Assembly: GCF_000428105.1 (NCBI RefSeq)
Contig: NZ_ATZH01000036.1
Span: 1 to 46,713 of the forward strand
DNA length: 46,713 nucleotides
Reading direction: 5' to 3'
Origin: Bacteroides pyogenes DSM 20611 = JCM 6294
GTDB taxonomy: Bacteria; Bacteroidota; Bacteroidia; Bacteroidales; Bacteroidaceae
Under the pieces are notes generated by a model. The model saw only the letters and a list, made by a program, of their open reading frames with translations, was not told the origin of the DNA and did no database searches. A program made the position numbers and the translations under genes. This document shows positions 18,014 through 26,317 of the stretch, in pieces; within the stretch, counting starts at the first letter, position 1, and every line of letters begins with the position of its first letter.

Positions 18014-19336
18014 ATGAGAGAAAAAAGACAAACTACCATAAACAGGCAGATTCTACAGATCGCACTTCCTTCAATCGTTTCCAATATTACCGTGCCTCTT
18101 TTAGGACTTATCGATGTGGCCATCGTAGGACATTTGGGCGCTCCGGCTTACATCGGGGCCATTGCCGTAGGAGGCATGCTATTTAATATCATTTACTGGA
18201 TTTTCGGATTTCTGCGCATGGGCACAAGCGGAATGACTTCACAGGCATACGGACGGCATGATTTGAACGAAACCACCCGGCTGCTGATACGTGCCGTCGG
18301 TATGGGAATGTGTATTTCTCTCCTCCTGATTGTCTTTCAATATCCGATATTGAAAATAGCGTTCATACTGATACAAACTACTGAGGAAGTGAAGAATCTG
18401 GCTACAGTCTATTTCCATATTTGCATTTGGGGAGCTCCCGCCACACTGGGGCTTTACGGCTTTGCGGGTTGGTTTATCGGCATGCAGAATTCGAGGTTTC
18501 CCATGTACATCGCCATCATTCAAAACATCATCAACATCTTCGCCAGTCTTTGTTTCGTTTATCTGCTGCACATGAAAGTAGAGGGGGTAGCTGCCGGAAC
18601 ACTTATTGCCCAATATGCGGGATTCTTTATGGCTATTTGGCTCTGTCTGCGTTACTACCGCATCCATCGCAAACAAACATATTGGAAGGAAGTGATACGT
18701 AAGCAGGCCATGTACCGTTTCTTTCAGGTAAATCGGGATATTTTTCTCCGGACGCTCTGCCTGGTCATCGTCACCCTGTTTTTCACATCGGCGGGGGCTG
18801 CGCAAGGAGAAATCATATTAGCAGTCAACACATTGCTTATGCAGCTCTTCACTCTCTTCTCTTACGTCATGGACGGATTTGCCTATGCGGGCGAAGCGTT
18901 GGCGGGGCGGCATATCGGTGCACGTAACCGGACTGCACTTCGGAATACTGTCCGGCAACTTTTCCGCTGGGGCATCGGACTCTCTTTGAGCTTCACCCTG
19001 CTGTATACCATCGGAGGAAAACCCTTTTTAGAATTACTCACCAACGAACGGTCGGTGACCGATGCGGCCGAAGAGTACTCCTATTGGGCCATAATCATTC
19101 CCATAGCGGGATTCGCAGCTTTCTTATGGGACGGAATCTTCATCGGTGCTACCGCTACGCGCGGCATGCTTTATTCGATGTTCATTGCCACCGGCGGTTT
19201 CTTCGCCGTATATTACACTTTCAACTCCTTTCTGGGAAACCATGCCCTATGGCTTGCCTTTATTATCTACCTCTCGGCACGGGGCATTGCACAAACCGTA
19301 CTCGGAAAGCGGATATTAAGCACAACCGACGTATAA
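18014..19336 (+). CDS. MATE-family efflux transporter
   Basis: 440 aa with about twelve hydrophobic segments in two similar halves, as in MATE exporters of the DinF/NorM type. The N-terminal block RQILQIALPSIVSNITVPLL with GLIDVAIVGHLG is the typical first-helix signature, and GFLRMGTSGMTSQAYG follows. The second half begins near LRTLCLVIVTLFFTSAGAA. It extrudes drugs or metabolites using a Na+ or H+ gradient; the specificity cannot be read from sequence. It sits 111 bp upstream of pyrH, which has its own promoter. Confidence 0.93.
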   Translation: MREKRQTTINRQILQIALPSIVSNITVPLLGLIDVAIVGHLGAPAYIGAIAVGGMLFNIIYWIFGFLRMGTSGMTSQAYGRHDLNETTRLLIRAVGMGMCISLLLIVFQYPILKIAFILIQTTEEVKNLATVYFHICIWGAPATLGLYGFAGWFIGMQNSRFPMYIAIIQNIINIFASLCFVYLLHMKVEGVAAGTLIAQYAGFFMAIWLCLRYYRIHRKQTYWKEVIRKQAMYRFFQVNRDIFLRTLCLVIVTLFFTSAGAAQGEIILAVNTLLMQLFTLFSYVMDGFAYAGEALAGRHIGARNRTALRNTVRQLFRWGIGLSLSFTLLYTIGGKPFLELLTNERSVTDAAEEYSYWAIIIPIAGFAAFLWDGIFIGATATRGMLYSMFIATGGFFAVYYTFNSFLGNHALWLAFIIYLSARGIAQTVLGKRILSTTDV

Positions 19337-19416
19337 CTATCCGTGGCAAGCAATCTCCGAACCGACATTCCGCAACATTCTTCAAACAGTTTGCCTCCAT
19401 TTCCATTTTTCTGTTG

Positions 19417-19424
19417 TATCTTTG
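19417..19424 (+). promoter_or_regulatory. -7 box of pyrH
   Basis: TATCTTTG lies 23 bp before the pyrH ATG. A TTTG at 19390-19393 could serve as -33 with a rather long 23-bp spacer. Confidence 0.55.
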
Positions 19425-19447
19425 CCTTAAACAAAAAATCAGAAAAT

Positions 19448-20158
19448 ATGGCAAAGTATAGAAGAATTCTGCTGAAACTCAGCGGAGAAAGCCTGATGGG
19501 AGAAAAGCAATACGGCATTGACGAAAAGAGACTGGCTGAATATGCCACCCAGATTAAAGAGATTCACGAACAAGGCATACAAATAGGTATCGTAATCGGC
19601 GGAGGAAATATTTTTCGCGGACTGAGCGGAGCAGGACGAGGATTCGACCGTGTAAAAGGCGACCAGATGGGCATGCTGGCAACCGTTATCAACAGTCTGG
19701 CTCTGAGTTCCGCATTGGTGGCCGTCGGAGTAAAAACACGCGTGCTGACCGCCATACGCATGGAGCCTATCGGTGAGTTTTACAGTAAATGGAAAGCCAT
19801 CGAATATATGGAAAACGGCGAAGTAGTCATCATGTCCGCCGGAACGGGTAATCCCTTCTTCACCACAGACACCGGATCCTCACTTAGAGGTATTGAGATC
19901 GAAGCCGATGTAATGCTGAAAGGCACCCGGGTAGACGGAATTTATACTGCCGATCCGGAGAAAGATCCTACTGCCACTAAATTTGCCGACATCACTTACG
20001 ATGAAGTATTAAGCCGTGGACTGAAAGCGATGGATCTGACAGCCACTTGTATGTGTAAAGAAAACAACCTGCCTATCATTGTGTTCGATATGGATACGGC
20101 GGGAAACCTGAAAAAAGTAATCGCCGGCGAAGGAATAGGCACATTGGTACACAACTGA
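19448..20158 (+). CDS. pyrH: UMP kinase
   Basis: 236 aa; the start at 19448 gives the standard MAKYRRILLKLSGESL. It phosphorylates UMP to UDP in pyrimidine nucleotide synthesis. The amino-acid-kinase fold motifs are GIVIGGGNIFRG, DQMGMLATVINSLAL, GNPFFTTDTGSSLRGIE and a KGTRVDGIYTADPEKDP nucleotide loop. A long in-frame extension upstream contains no plausible start. In many genomes frr follows; here the next gene is argR after 541 bp without a gene. Confidence 0.96.
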   Translation: MAKYRRILLKLSGESLMGEKQYGIDEKRLAEYATQIKEIHEQGIQIGIVIGGGNIFRGLSGAGRGFDRVKGDQMGMLATVINSLALSSALVAVGVKTRVLTAIRMEPIGEFYSKWKAIEYMENGEVVIMSAGTGNPFFTTDTGSSLRGIEIEADVMLKGTRVDGIYTADPEKDPTATKFADITYDEVLSRGLKAMDLTATCMCKENNLPIIVFDMDTAGNLKKVIAGEGIGTLVHN

Positions 20159-20569
20159 TCGTTATCCGATACGCAACACCCTTAACCGAAAACGATAAAA
20201 GAGAATCCGGGTGATGCATCCGTATGCAGATATTTGGCGACACACCCATTCAGACCCGCCCACAGGCGACATCATCGAAACCCGACCGACAGGTATAAAT
20301 GGCATTAAACTCAATCTACACCAATCGGCGGGCTTTCTTGTATAAACAGAAAACCTGAGATACTTGTAAAGCACATTTCAAATTGTCAAGAAGAAGTTCG
20401 GAATCAATGTTCCTCCGTAGCTTTCATTCACACTTACCCGGCAATATCTCGTTTAGAAAAATAGAGATTTAATTTTAGGAAAATAGGTTTGAGAATGAAG
20501 TCCTCAAAAGTTTTAACCAGGCAGAGAAAACCCTTTGTGTGACTTTTTTGTATATATTATAGCATAGCG
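20159..20569. other. Gene-poor interval between pyrH and argR
   Basis: No coding sequence, terminator with a T-run or RNA gene is convincing here. A short hairpin TGCAT-CCGT-ATGCA occurs near 20217-20230. Open frames in this stretch do not look like proteins. Confidence 0.4.
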
Positions 20570-20674
20570 TTCAATTTCTTTTGAATATTTATCGGAAAAA
20601 TGATTCATTTTAATTGCTTTATTCAAAAAAAGAATGATTTTATGCATTTTATTCGAAGATATTGCATATTTTTG
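20570..20674 (+). promoter_or_regulatory. argR promoter and putative ArgR operator region
   Basis: The -7 box TATTTTTG is at 20667-20674. Upstream is a cluster of AT-rich dyads built on GAAT/ATTC half-sites: TTCAA-N6-TTGAA (20570-20585), AATGATTCATT (20599-20609) and ATTC-A7-GAAT (20621-20635). Arginine repressors bind paired AT-rich TGAAT/ATTCA-like boxes, so autoregulation of the arginine operon is plausible. Box assignment is by eye only. Confidence 0.4.
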
Positions 20675-20699
20675 CGCCAACAATCAGAATAATTATACA

Positions 20700-21173
20700 A
20701 TGAAAAAGAAAGCAGACCGATTAGATGCCATCAAGATGATTATCTCCAGCCAAGAGATCGGCTCTCAGGAGGAGCTGTTGCAAGAGTTGAATCGCGAAGG
20801 CTTTGAGCTGACACAAGCCACTCTCTCACGGGACCTGAAACAACTGAAAGTTGCCAAAGCGGCAAGCATGAGCGGGAAATACGTATATGTACTGCCCAAC
20901 GACATCATGTACAAGCGATCTACAGAACAATCTCCGGGAGAAATGCTGCGAAGCAACGGATTCATTTCGCTGCAATTTTCGGGAAACATTGCGGTCATCC
21001 GCACCCGCCCGGGCTATGCCAGCAGCATGGCTTACGATATCGATTCGCAAAACTTTGAAGAAATATTGGGAACGATAGCCGGCGATGACACCATCATGCT
21101 CGTTCTACATGAGGGAATCACACATGCCGCATTGCGTCGCAGCTTGTCTTTGGTTATTCCGAATATCAAGTAA
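20700..21173 (+). CDS. argR: Arginine repressor ArgR
   Basis: 157 aa, typical length. The N-terminal winged helix-turn-helix spans about residues 5-70, with the SRDLKQLKV recognition segment preceded by ELTQATL. The C-terminal hexamerisation and arginine-binding domain contains EEILGTIAGDDTIMLVL (the GTIAGDDT ligand motif). The ATG at 20700 was chosen because the upstream extension is not protein-like. It heads the gene row argR-GNAT-argG-argC-argD, which it presumably controls together with argH elsewhere in the window. Confidence 0.95.
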   Translation: MKKKADRLDAIKMIISSQEIGSQEELLQELNREGFELTQATLSRDLKQLKVAKAASMSGKYVYVLPNDIMYKRSTEQSPGEMLRSNGFISLQFSGNIAVIRTRPGYASSMAYDIDSQNFEEILGTIAGDDTIMLVLHEGITHAALRRSLSLVIPNIK

Positions 21174-21198
21174 CTATACCTCTTTTATTTATCAAAAA

Positions 21199-21777
21199 AT
21201 GGATGCTAAAGAAATAGATGTTATGGTAGCCGACGCCTCACACGAGGTTTACGTTGACACTATTTTAGAAACCATTCGGCAGGCTGCCGCTGTACGCGGC
21301 ACCGGTATTGCCGAACGAACCCACGAATACCTGACAACCAAAATCAGAGAAGGAAAAGCCATCATTGCGCTCTACGAAGAAACATTTGCAGGGTTCACCT
21401 ACATCGAATCGTGGGGGAACAAGCAGTATGTAGCCACTTCGGGGCTGATCGTTCATCCGGACTTCCGCGGACTGGGACTCGCCAAACGTATCAAGCAGGC
21501 TTCGTTCCAGCTGGCACGGTTGCGGTGGCCGAAAGCGAAGCTATTCAGTCTGACTTCGGGCGGAGCGGTGATGAAGATGAATACGGAGTTAGGCTATGTA
21601 CCTGTCACTTTCAACGAGTTGACCGACGACGACGCTTTCTGGAAAGGATGTGAAGGATGCACCAATCATTCCATATTGATGGCCAAGGAGCGCAAATTCT
21701 GCATATGCACGGCTATGTTGTACGATCCGATGGATCCGAAAAACATTAAAAGAGAACAAGAGAGACAATTTTTTTAA
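21199..21777 (+). CDS. GNAT acyltransferase, candidate N-acylglutamate synthase
   Basis: 192 aa GNAT-fold protein. The acyl-CoA binding motif A is LIVHPDFRGLGLAKRIKQASFQLA (R/Q-x-x-G-x-G/A type: RGLGLAKR). The C-terminal part has an unusual Cys-containing stretch (WKGCEGC, FCICTAMLYDP). It lies 25 bp after argR and 19 bp before argG. Bacteroides makes arginine through succinylated intermediates (the N-succinylornithine transcarbamylase of B. fragilis is established). No classical argA or argJ is in view, so this enzyme is a good candidate for acylating glutamate in the first step. Whether the acyl donor is acetyl- or succinyl-CoA cannot be read from sequence. Confidence 0.8.
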   Translation: MDAKEIDVMVADASHEVYVDTILETIRQAAAVRGTGIAERTHEYLTTKIREGKAIIALYEETFAGFTYIESWGNKQYVATSGLIVHPDFRGLGLAKRIKQASFQLARLRWPKAKLFSLTSGGAVMKMNTELGYVPVTFNELTDDDAFWKGCEGCTNHSILMAKERKFCICTAMLYDPMDPKNIKREQERQFF

Positions 21778-21796
21778 GGAAAAGAAATACGGCACT

Positions 21797-23008
21797 ATGG
21801 AAGAAAAAAAGAAGAAAAAAGTAGTGGTTGCATACAGCGGCGGGTTAGACACATCGTTCACCGTCATGTACCTCACCCGGGAAAAGGACTGCGAAGTGTA
21901 CGCCGCCTGCGCGAACACCGGAGGATTCAGTGAAGAACAGCTGAAAACCAACGAAGAGAATGCCTACAAGTTGGGCGCGGTGAAATACGTCACTCTGGAC
22001 GTAACGCAGGAGTATTACGAAAAGAGTTTGAAATACATGGTTTACGGAAATGTGTTGCGCAACGGCACTTATCCGGTCTCCGTAAGTTCGGAACGTATTT
22101 TTCAGGCACTGGCTATCGCACGATACGCCAACGAGATCGGGGCGGACGCCATTGCCCACGGATCTACGGGAGCGGGAAACGACCAGATTCGTTTCGATAT
22201 GACCTTTCTCGTACTGGCTCCGAACGTAGAAATCATCACATTGACGCGCGACATGGCCTTGAGCCGTCAGGAAGAAATAGACTATCTGAACAAGCATGGC
22301 TTCCATGCCGACTTTACCAAACTGAAATATTCCTACAACGTCGGCTTATGGGGAACATCCATCTGCGGAGGAGAAATTCTCGACTCGGCGCAGGGACTGC
22401 CGGAAAGCGCCTATCTGAAGCACGTGAAGAAAGAGGGTAGCGAACAGCTGCGCCTCACCTTCGAAAAAGGTGAACTGAAAGCCGTGAACGACGAAAGATT
22501 CGATGATCCCATTCAAGCGATTCTGAAAGTGGAAGAGATAGGCTCGGCTTACGGCATCGGGCGAGACATGCACGTGGGCGATACAATCATCGGCATTAAA
22601 GGGCGCGTAGGATTCGAAGCCGCCGCTCCGATGCTTATCATCGGCGCTCACCGTTTCCTCGAAAAGTATACACTGAGCAAGTGGCAGCAGTATTGGAAAG
22701 ATCAGGTGGCCAATTGGTACGGCATGTTCTTGCACGAAAGCCAGTATCTCGAACCGGTGATGCGCGACATTGAAGCGATGTTGAAAGAGAGCCAACGCAA
22801 TGTGAACGGCACGGCGATTCTCGAACTGCGTCCTCTCTCCTTCTCTACCGTAGGTGTGGAGTCGGAAGACGATTTGGTAAAAACCAAGTTCGGAGAATAC
22901 GGAGAGATGCAGAAGGGATGGACGGCGGAAGATGCCAAAGGCTTTATCAAAGTGACTTCCACCCCGCTTCGCGTCTATTACAACAACCACAAGGACGTAG
23001 AATTATAA
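21797..23008 (+). CDS. argG: Argininosuccinate synthase
   Basis: 403 aa, full length. It joins citrulline and aspartate with ATP. The N-terminal P-loop VVVAYSGGLDTS is at residues 9-20, AHGSTGAGNDQIRFD is the citrulline/aspartate site, and the C-terminal synthetase domain (VGRV-like GRVGFEAAAPMLII, EPVMRDIEAML) is intact. It is cotranscribed with the GNAT gene upstream and argC, whose ATG is 26 bp downstream. GC content looks higher here than in the flanking genes, which may simply reflect codon choice in this operon. Confidence 0.97.
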   Translation: MEEKKKKKVVVAYSGGLDTSFTVMYLTREKDCEVYAACANTGGFSEEQLKTNEENAYKLGAVKYVTLDVTQEYYEKSLKYMVYGNVLRNGTYPVSVSSERIFQALAIARYANEIGADAIAHGSTGAGNDQIRFDMTFLVLAPNVEIITLTRDMALSRQEEIDYLNKHGFHADFTKLKYSYNVGLWGTSICGGEILDSAQGLPESAYLKHVKKEGSEQLRLTFEKGELKAVNDERFDDPIQAILKVEEIGSAYGIGRDMHVGDTIIGIKGRVGFEAAAPMLIIGAHRFLEKYTLSKWQQYWKDQVANWYGMFLHESQYLEPVMRDIEAMLKESQRNVNGTAILELRPLSFSTVGVESEDDLVKTKFGEYGEMQKGWTAEDAKGFIKVTSTPLRVYYNNHKDVEL

Positions 23009-23034
23009 ATGAAGTAAACTTAAAAACTAATAAC

Positions 23035-24003
23035 ATGATAAAAGCAGGAATTATTGGTGGAGCGGGCTACACTGCGGGCGAACTGGTCCGTCTGTTGCTC
23101 AACCACCCGGAAACCAAAATCGTATTTATACACAGCAACAGCCATGCGGGCAAAAGAATAACGGATGTACACGAAGGATTGTACGGGGAAACCAGCCTCG
23201 TATTTACAGACGAACTGCCCCTGAACATGATTGATGTGCTTTTCTTCTGTACGGCTCATGGCGACACAAAAAAATTTCTGGAAAGCCACAACCTGCCGGA
23301 GAACCTGAAAATTATCGACCTCTCAATGGATTACCGCATACAAAGCGACGATCACGATTTCATTTATGGATTGCCGGAGCTGAACCGGCGCGCCACCTGC
23401 ACGGCAAAGCACGTGGCAAATCCCGGATGCTTCGCCACCTGCATTTCGTTGGGGCTTCTCCCGCTGGCGAAGAACCTGATGCTGAAAGACGACGTGACGG
23501 TCAACGCAATTACCGGAAGCACGGGAGCAGGCGTGAAACCCGGATCCACCACACATTTCAGCTGGAGGAACAATAATATCAGCGTATACAAAGCTTTCGA
23601 TCATCAACATATTCCCGAAATCAAGCAATCGCTAAGACAACTGCAAAACAGTTTCAACGCAGAAATCGACTTCATCCCTTATCGGGGAGACTTCCCGCGT
23701 GGGATCTTCGCCACAATCGTAGTGAAAACGAAAGTCGGCATCGAAGAAATCGAGCGCATGTACGAAGAATATTACGAAAGAGACTCTTTCGTACACATCG
23801 TGAAAGAAAATATCGACCTGAAGCAGGTGGTAAATACGAACAAATGCCTGATTCACTTGGAAAAGCATGGCGACAAACTGCTCGTTATCTCTTGCATCGA
23901 CAATCTGCTGAAAGGAGCTAGCGGTCAGGCTGTTCACAACATGAACCTGATGTTCAATCTCGAAGAAACCGTCGGGCTGCGGCTGAAGCCGAGCGCTTTC
24001 TGA
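23035..24003 (+). CDS. argC: N-acetyl/N-succinyl-gamma-glutamyl-phosphate reductase
   Basis: 322 aa, within the range of the shorter ArgC type. The Rossmann motif AGIIGGAGYTAGELVRLL is at the N-terminus, and the catalytic Cys 132 lies in ANPGCFATC, with the substrate loop GSTGAGVKPG following. It reduces the acyl-glutamyl phosphate to the semialdehyde using NADPH. In Bacteroides the acyl group is probably succinyl, so the enzyme name should stay open. A large hairpin begins 12 nt after its stop. Confidence 0.95.
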   Translation: MIKAGIIGGAGYTAGELVRLLLNHPETKIVFIHSNSHAGKRITDVHEGLYGETSLVFTDELPLNMIDVLFFCTAHGDTKKFLESHNLPENLKIIDLSMDYRIQSDDHDFIYGLPELNRRATCTAKHVANPGCFATCISLGLLPLAKNLMLKDDVTVNAITGSTGAGVKPGSTTHFSWRNNNISVYKAFDHQHIPEIKQSLRQLQNSFNAEIDFIPYRGDFPRGIFATIVVKTKVGIEEIERMYEEYYERDSFVHIVKENIDLKQVVNTNKCLIHLEKHGDKLLVISCIDNLLKGASGQAVHNMNLMFNLEETVGLRLKPSAF

Positions 24004-24014
24004 CATCATCAAAA

Positions 24015-24087
24015 GAAAAACCTCGAGAAGGAGGCCGGTATGCACGCCATGGGCGTGCGCCAATCGACTGTCTCCTTTCGGATTTTC
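24015..24087 (+). other. Long imperfect hairpin between argC and argD
   Basis: Three nested stems share one axis: GAAAAACC (24015-24022) with GGATTTTC (24080-24087), GAAGGAG (24027-24033) with CTCCTTT (24072-24078), and the apical GCACGCC (24042-24048) with GGCGTGC (24052-24058) closing a 3-nt loop. No clear terminator T-run follows. The 259-bp argC-argD gap is otherwise free of a recognisable gene. It may modulate argD expression or protect the upstream mRNA end; an interspersed repeat is another possibility. Confidence 0.55.
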
Positions 24088-24262
24088 TTTCCAGAAGCAC
24101 GAACATCTTTGGGCGGAAGCAACCGGCTCTGCACGTAACGAGCTGCGGAGATACGTACAAAAGCAATGCGGACAATGTGTCAGAAACGGGAGAACTTCGC
24201 ACGCGATGCAGCTGTGGCAGTGCGGCACACAACATTGAAGTATAAACGTTAATCAGTAAAAA

Positions 24263-25384
24263 ATGAATTTATTCGACGTATATCCTTTGCATGACATCAA
24301 CATAGTAAAAGGAAAAGGAAGCAAAGTCTGGGACGACAAAGGCACGGAGTATCTCGACCTTTACGGAGGACATGCCGTAATCTCCATCGGCCACTGCCAC
24401 CCTCACTATGTGGAAATGATCAGCAAACAGGTATCGCAGCTCGGTTTTTATTCCAACTCGGTGATCAACCCGCTGCAACAACAGCTCGCCGAACGGTTGG
24501 GCAAGCTATCGGGCTACGAAGAGTATTCGTTGTTTCTTGTCAACAGCGGAGCCGAAGCCAACGAGAACGCATTCAAACTGGCCTCGTTTCACAACAAACG
24601 CACGCGGATCGTTTCATTCGAAAAGGCTTTCCACGGGCGCACTTCACTGGCGGTAGAGGCTACAAACAATCCCGCCATCATCGCTCCGGTCAACCGTAAC
24701 GGACATGTCACTTATCTCCCGCTGAACGACATCGAGTGTATGGAGCGCGAACTGGACAAAGGCGATGTTTGTGCGGTGATTATCGAAGGCATACAAGGTG
24801 TGGGCGGCATACAGATTCCCTCCGCAGAATTCATACAGGCACTTCGCGAACACTGTACTTCGACCGGAACAATCCTGATTCTGGATGAGATTCAAAGCGG
24901 ATACGGCCGCACCGGAAGATTCTTTGCCCATCAGTTTTGCGGCATCAGGCCCGACATCATCACAGTAGCCAAGGGCGTCGGAAACGGATTCCCGATGGCA
25001 GGTGTCCTGATAAGCCCGATGTTCACTCCCGTATACGGACAGTTGGGGACAACTTTCGGAGGCAATCATTTGGCATGTGCCGCCGGCCTTGCCGTGATAG
25101 ATGTAATGGAGCAAGAAAACCTGATGGAGAACGCCGCGCAAACAGGCGAATATCTGTTGCAGGAGCTTCGCAAGCTCCCGAAAATCAAAGAAGTGCGCGG
25201 ACGAGGATTAATGATCGGAATCGAATTTGAAGAACCTGTAAAACAACTGCGCAGCAGGCTTATCTACGAGAAGCACGTATTCACCGGAGCAAGCGGCGCT
25301 AATGTGCTCAGACTCTTGCCCCCGCTCTGCCTCAGCATGGAAGAAGCCGACGATTTCCTCACCCGCTTTGCCGAATTGCTTTAA
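24263..25384 (+). CDS. argD: Acetyl/succinylornithine aminotransferase
   Basis: 373 aa class-III, PLP-dependent aminotransferase. NSGAEANENAFKLA is the PLP-phosphate contact, LDEIQSGYGRTG is the Asp region, and the Schiff-base Lys is residue 237 in TVAKGVGNGFPM. It carries out the ornithine-forming transamination of the arginine pathway. The operon context supports ArgD over GABA or lysine aminotransferases. The 259-bp gap upstream is unusually long for this operon and contains a strong hairpin, so argD may have separate control. Confidence 0.94.
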   Translation: MNLFDVYPLHDINIVKGKGSKVWDDKGTEYLDLYGGHAVISIGHCHPHYVEMISKQVSQLGFYSNSVINPLQQQLAERLGKLSGYEEYSLFLVNSGAEANENAFKLASFHNKRTRIVSFEKAFHGRTSLAVEATNNPAIIAPVNRNGHVTYLPLNDIECMERELDKGDVCAVIIEGIQGVGGIQIPSAEFIQALREHCTSTGTILILDEIQSGYGRTGRFFAHQFCGIRPDIITVAKGVGNGFPMAGVLISPMFTPVYGQLGTTFGGNHLACAAGLAVIDVMEQENLMENAAQTGEYLLQELRKLPKIKEVRGRGLMIGIEFEEPVKQLRSRLIYEKHVFTGASGANVLRLLPPLCLSMEEADDFLTRFAELL

Positions 25385-25495
25385 GGGCATGTCCGGCAAA
25401 GAGCTTTCCTACTTTCGTAAATGCTTCAAACATCGGGAAGAGTATAAAAAATCATAGAACTCGCTCCAACGAACCGTTTTTTTCATACCTTTGTT

Positions 25496-25503
25496 CCGTA
25501 TGC
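25496..25503 (+). promoter_or_regulatory. -7 box of the small lipoprotein gene
   Basis: TACCTTTG fits TAnnTTTG and lies 85 bp upstream of the ATG at 25589. Confidence 0.5.
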
Positions 25504-25588
25504 TGACGCAAGAGCTGTTTCGCCTCAAAATCAGCATTGTGACCAAAAGATCTTTCTAAATTACTAACCTTAAAAGCATGAAAGCACT

Positions 25589-25930
25589 ATGATGAAGAAA
25601 GCAGTCATTATCCTTTTATTAGGGTTGATATTCGGATGTCAGGACGACTACCGGACAGAAGTTTGGACTATCGCTTCCGAAGAATGGTACAAACCCGGGG
25701 GAGTACAGACATCGGGATATTGGGTTCGCAGGTTCGGCGCAAAAGAATGGGAACGGTTCACAGATCCGATTGAGGGCTTCTCGAAAATCTACCAACAGGG
25801 AAAAGAATACGTCATTGAAGTGGGAATCACCGACAGGGATATCTACGTTGCCGATCTGTCCGACGAAAAGTATACATTGCGCAGAGTGATATCGTGCAAA
25901 GTAAAGACAAGCGATGTACCTGAGCCCTAA
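25589..25930 (+). CDS. Small lipoprotein, DUF4377-like
   Basis: 113 aa. A lipoprotein signal MMKKAVIILLLGLIFGC ends at Cys 17; the second ATG (25592) would serve equally well. The mature part has the pattern WERFTDPIEGFSKIYQQGKEYVIEV, which fits the DUF4377 layout (W..F...IEGF.Y..G.EY.L.V). No function is established for that domain. It has its own promoter and lies between argD and proC, so it is probably not part of arginine synthesis. Confidence 0.65.
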   Translation: MMKKAVIILLLGLIFGCQDDYRTEVWTIASEEWYKPGGVQTSGYWVRRFGAKEWERFTDPIEGFSKIYQQGKEYVIEVGITDRDIYVADLSDEKYTLRRVISCKVKTSDVPEP

Positions 25931-26075
25931 ACCCAACAACAGATATCGCCTTTGGCAACATTGAAAAGGAATGGACGCTTTGTCCTGAAGCGTCACTTTG
26001 ACAAAAGCCGCTTTCGATGTGTGTGAATATGGTGAGTACCTGAAAACTATACCTTATCGAATATAGATTGATTGC
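25931..26075. other. Intergenic DNA before the 22-bp array
   Basis: No gene is convincing here. The last 22 bp (26054-26075), with the core GAATATAGATT, could be a decayed extra copy of the array unit that follows. Confidence 0.35.
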
Positions 26076-26207
26076 TGCGGTGTACATATATGGGCACCGT
26101 GGTGTACATATATGGCTACCACGGTGAGTATATATGCCCACCACGGTAGCTATATATAGCCACCACGCTGAGTATATATGAACAACACGGCAAGTATGTA
26201 TGGCGGG
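26076..26207. repeat. Six-unit 22-bp imperfect tandem repeat with TATATAT core
   Basis: Six consecutive 22-bp units start at 26076, 26098, 26120, 26142, 26164 and 26186. Each has a central (C/G)ATATATG or GTATATATG-like core, and most units end in a CCAC- or CAC-type block that abuts the CACGG-type start of the next unit. Dyads cross unit borders: CCGTGGT and ACCACGG flank unit 2, and GCTATATATAGC is a perfect palindrome in unit 4. The array lies upstream of the proC promoter. The units diverge from each other more at the flanks than at the core. Confidence 0.85.
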
Positions 26208-26256
26208 CATGATGAATCGCATTTCTAAAAACGCCCATATCTTATCCGGGCGATTC

Positions 26257-26287
26257 TTTGTTTTTTCGCAATTTACCGTTACCTTTG
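26257..26287 (+). promoter_or_regulatory. Promoter of proC
   Basis: TTTG (26257-26260), a 19-bp spacer and TACCTTTG (26280-26287) make a near-ideal Bacteroides promoter. The leader is about 25 nt. Confidence 0.75.
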
Positions 26288-26317
26288 CCTTTATCAATTC
26301 ACCAAAAATAAGCGCAT

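Noticed and set aside
24040..24138. Short plus-strand frame starting inside the argC-argD hairpin
   Set aside because: The start codon lies within the apical stem region and the product resembles no known protein. Better explained by the RNA or repeat structure.
26076..26207. CRISPR array
   Set aside because: Units are contiguous without spacers and diverge at their flanks; no cas genes are present.
25827..26297. Long minus-strand frame across the 22-bp array
   Set aside because: Its apparent repeats come from the array itself, and the rest overlaps the small lipoprotein gene on the other strand. There is no start context or family match.
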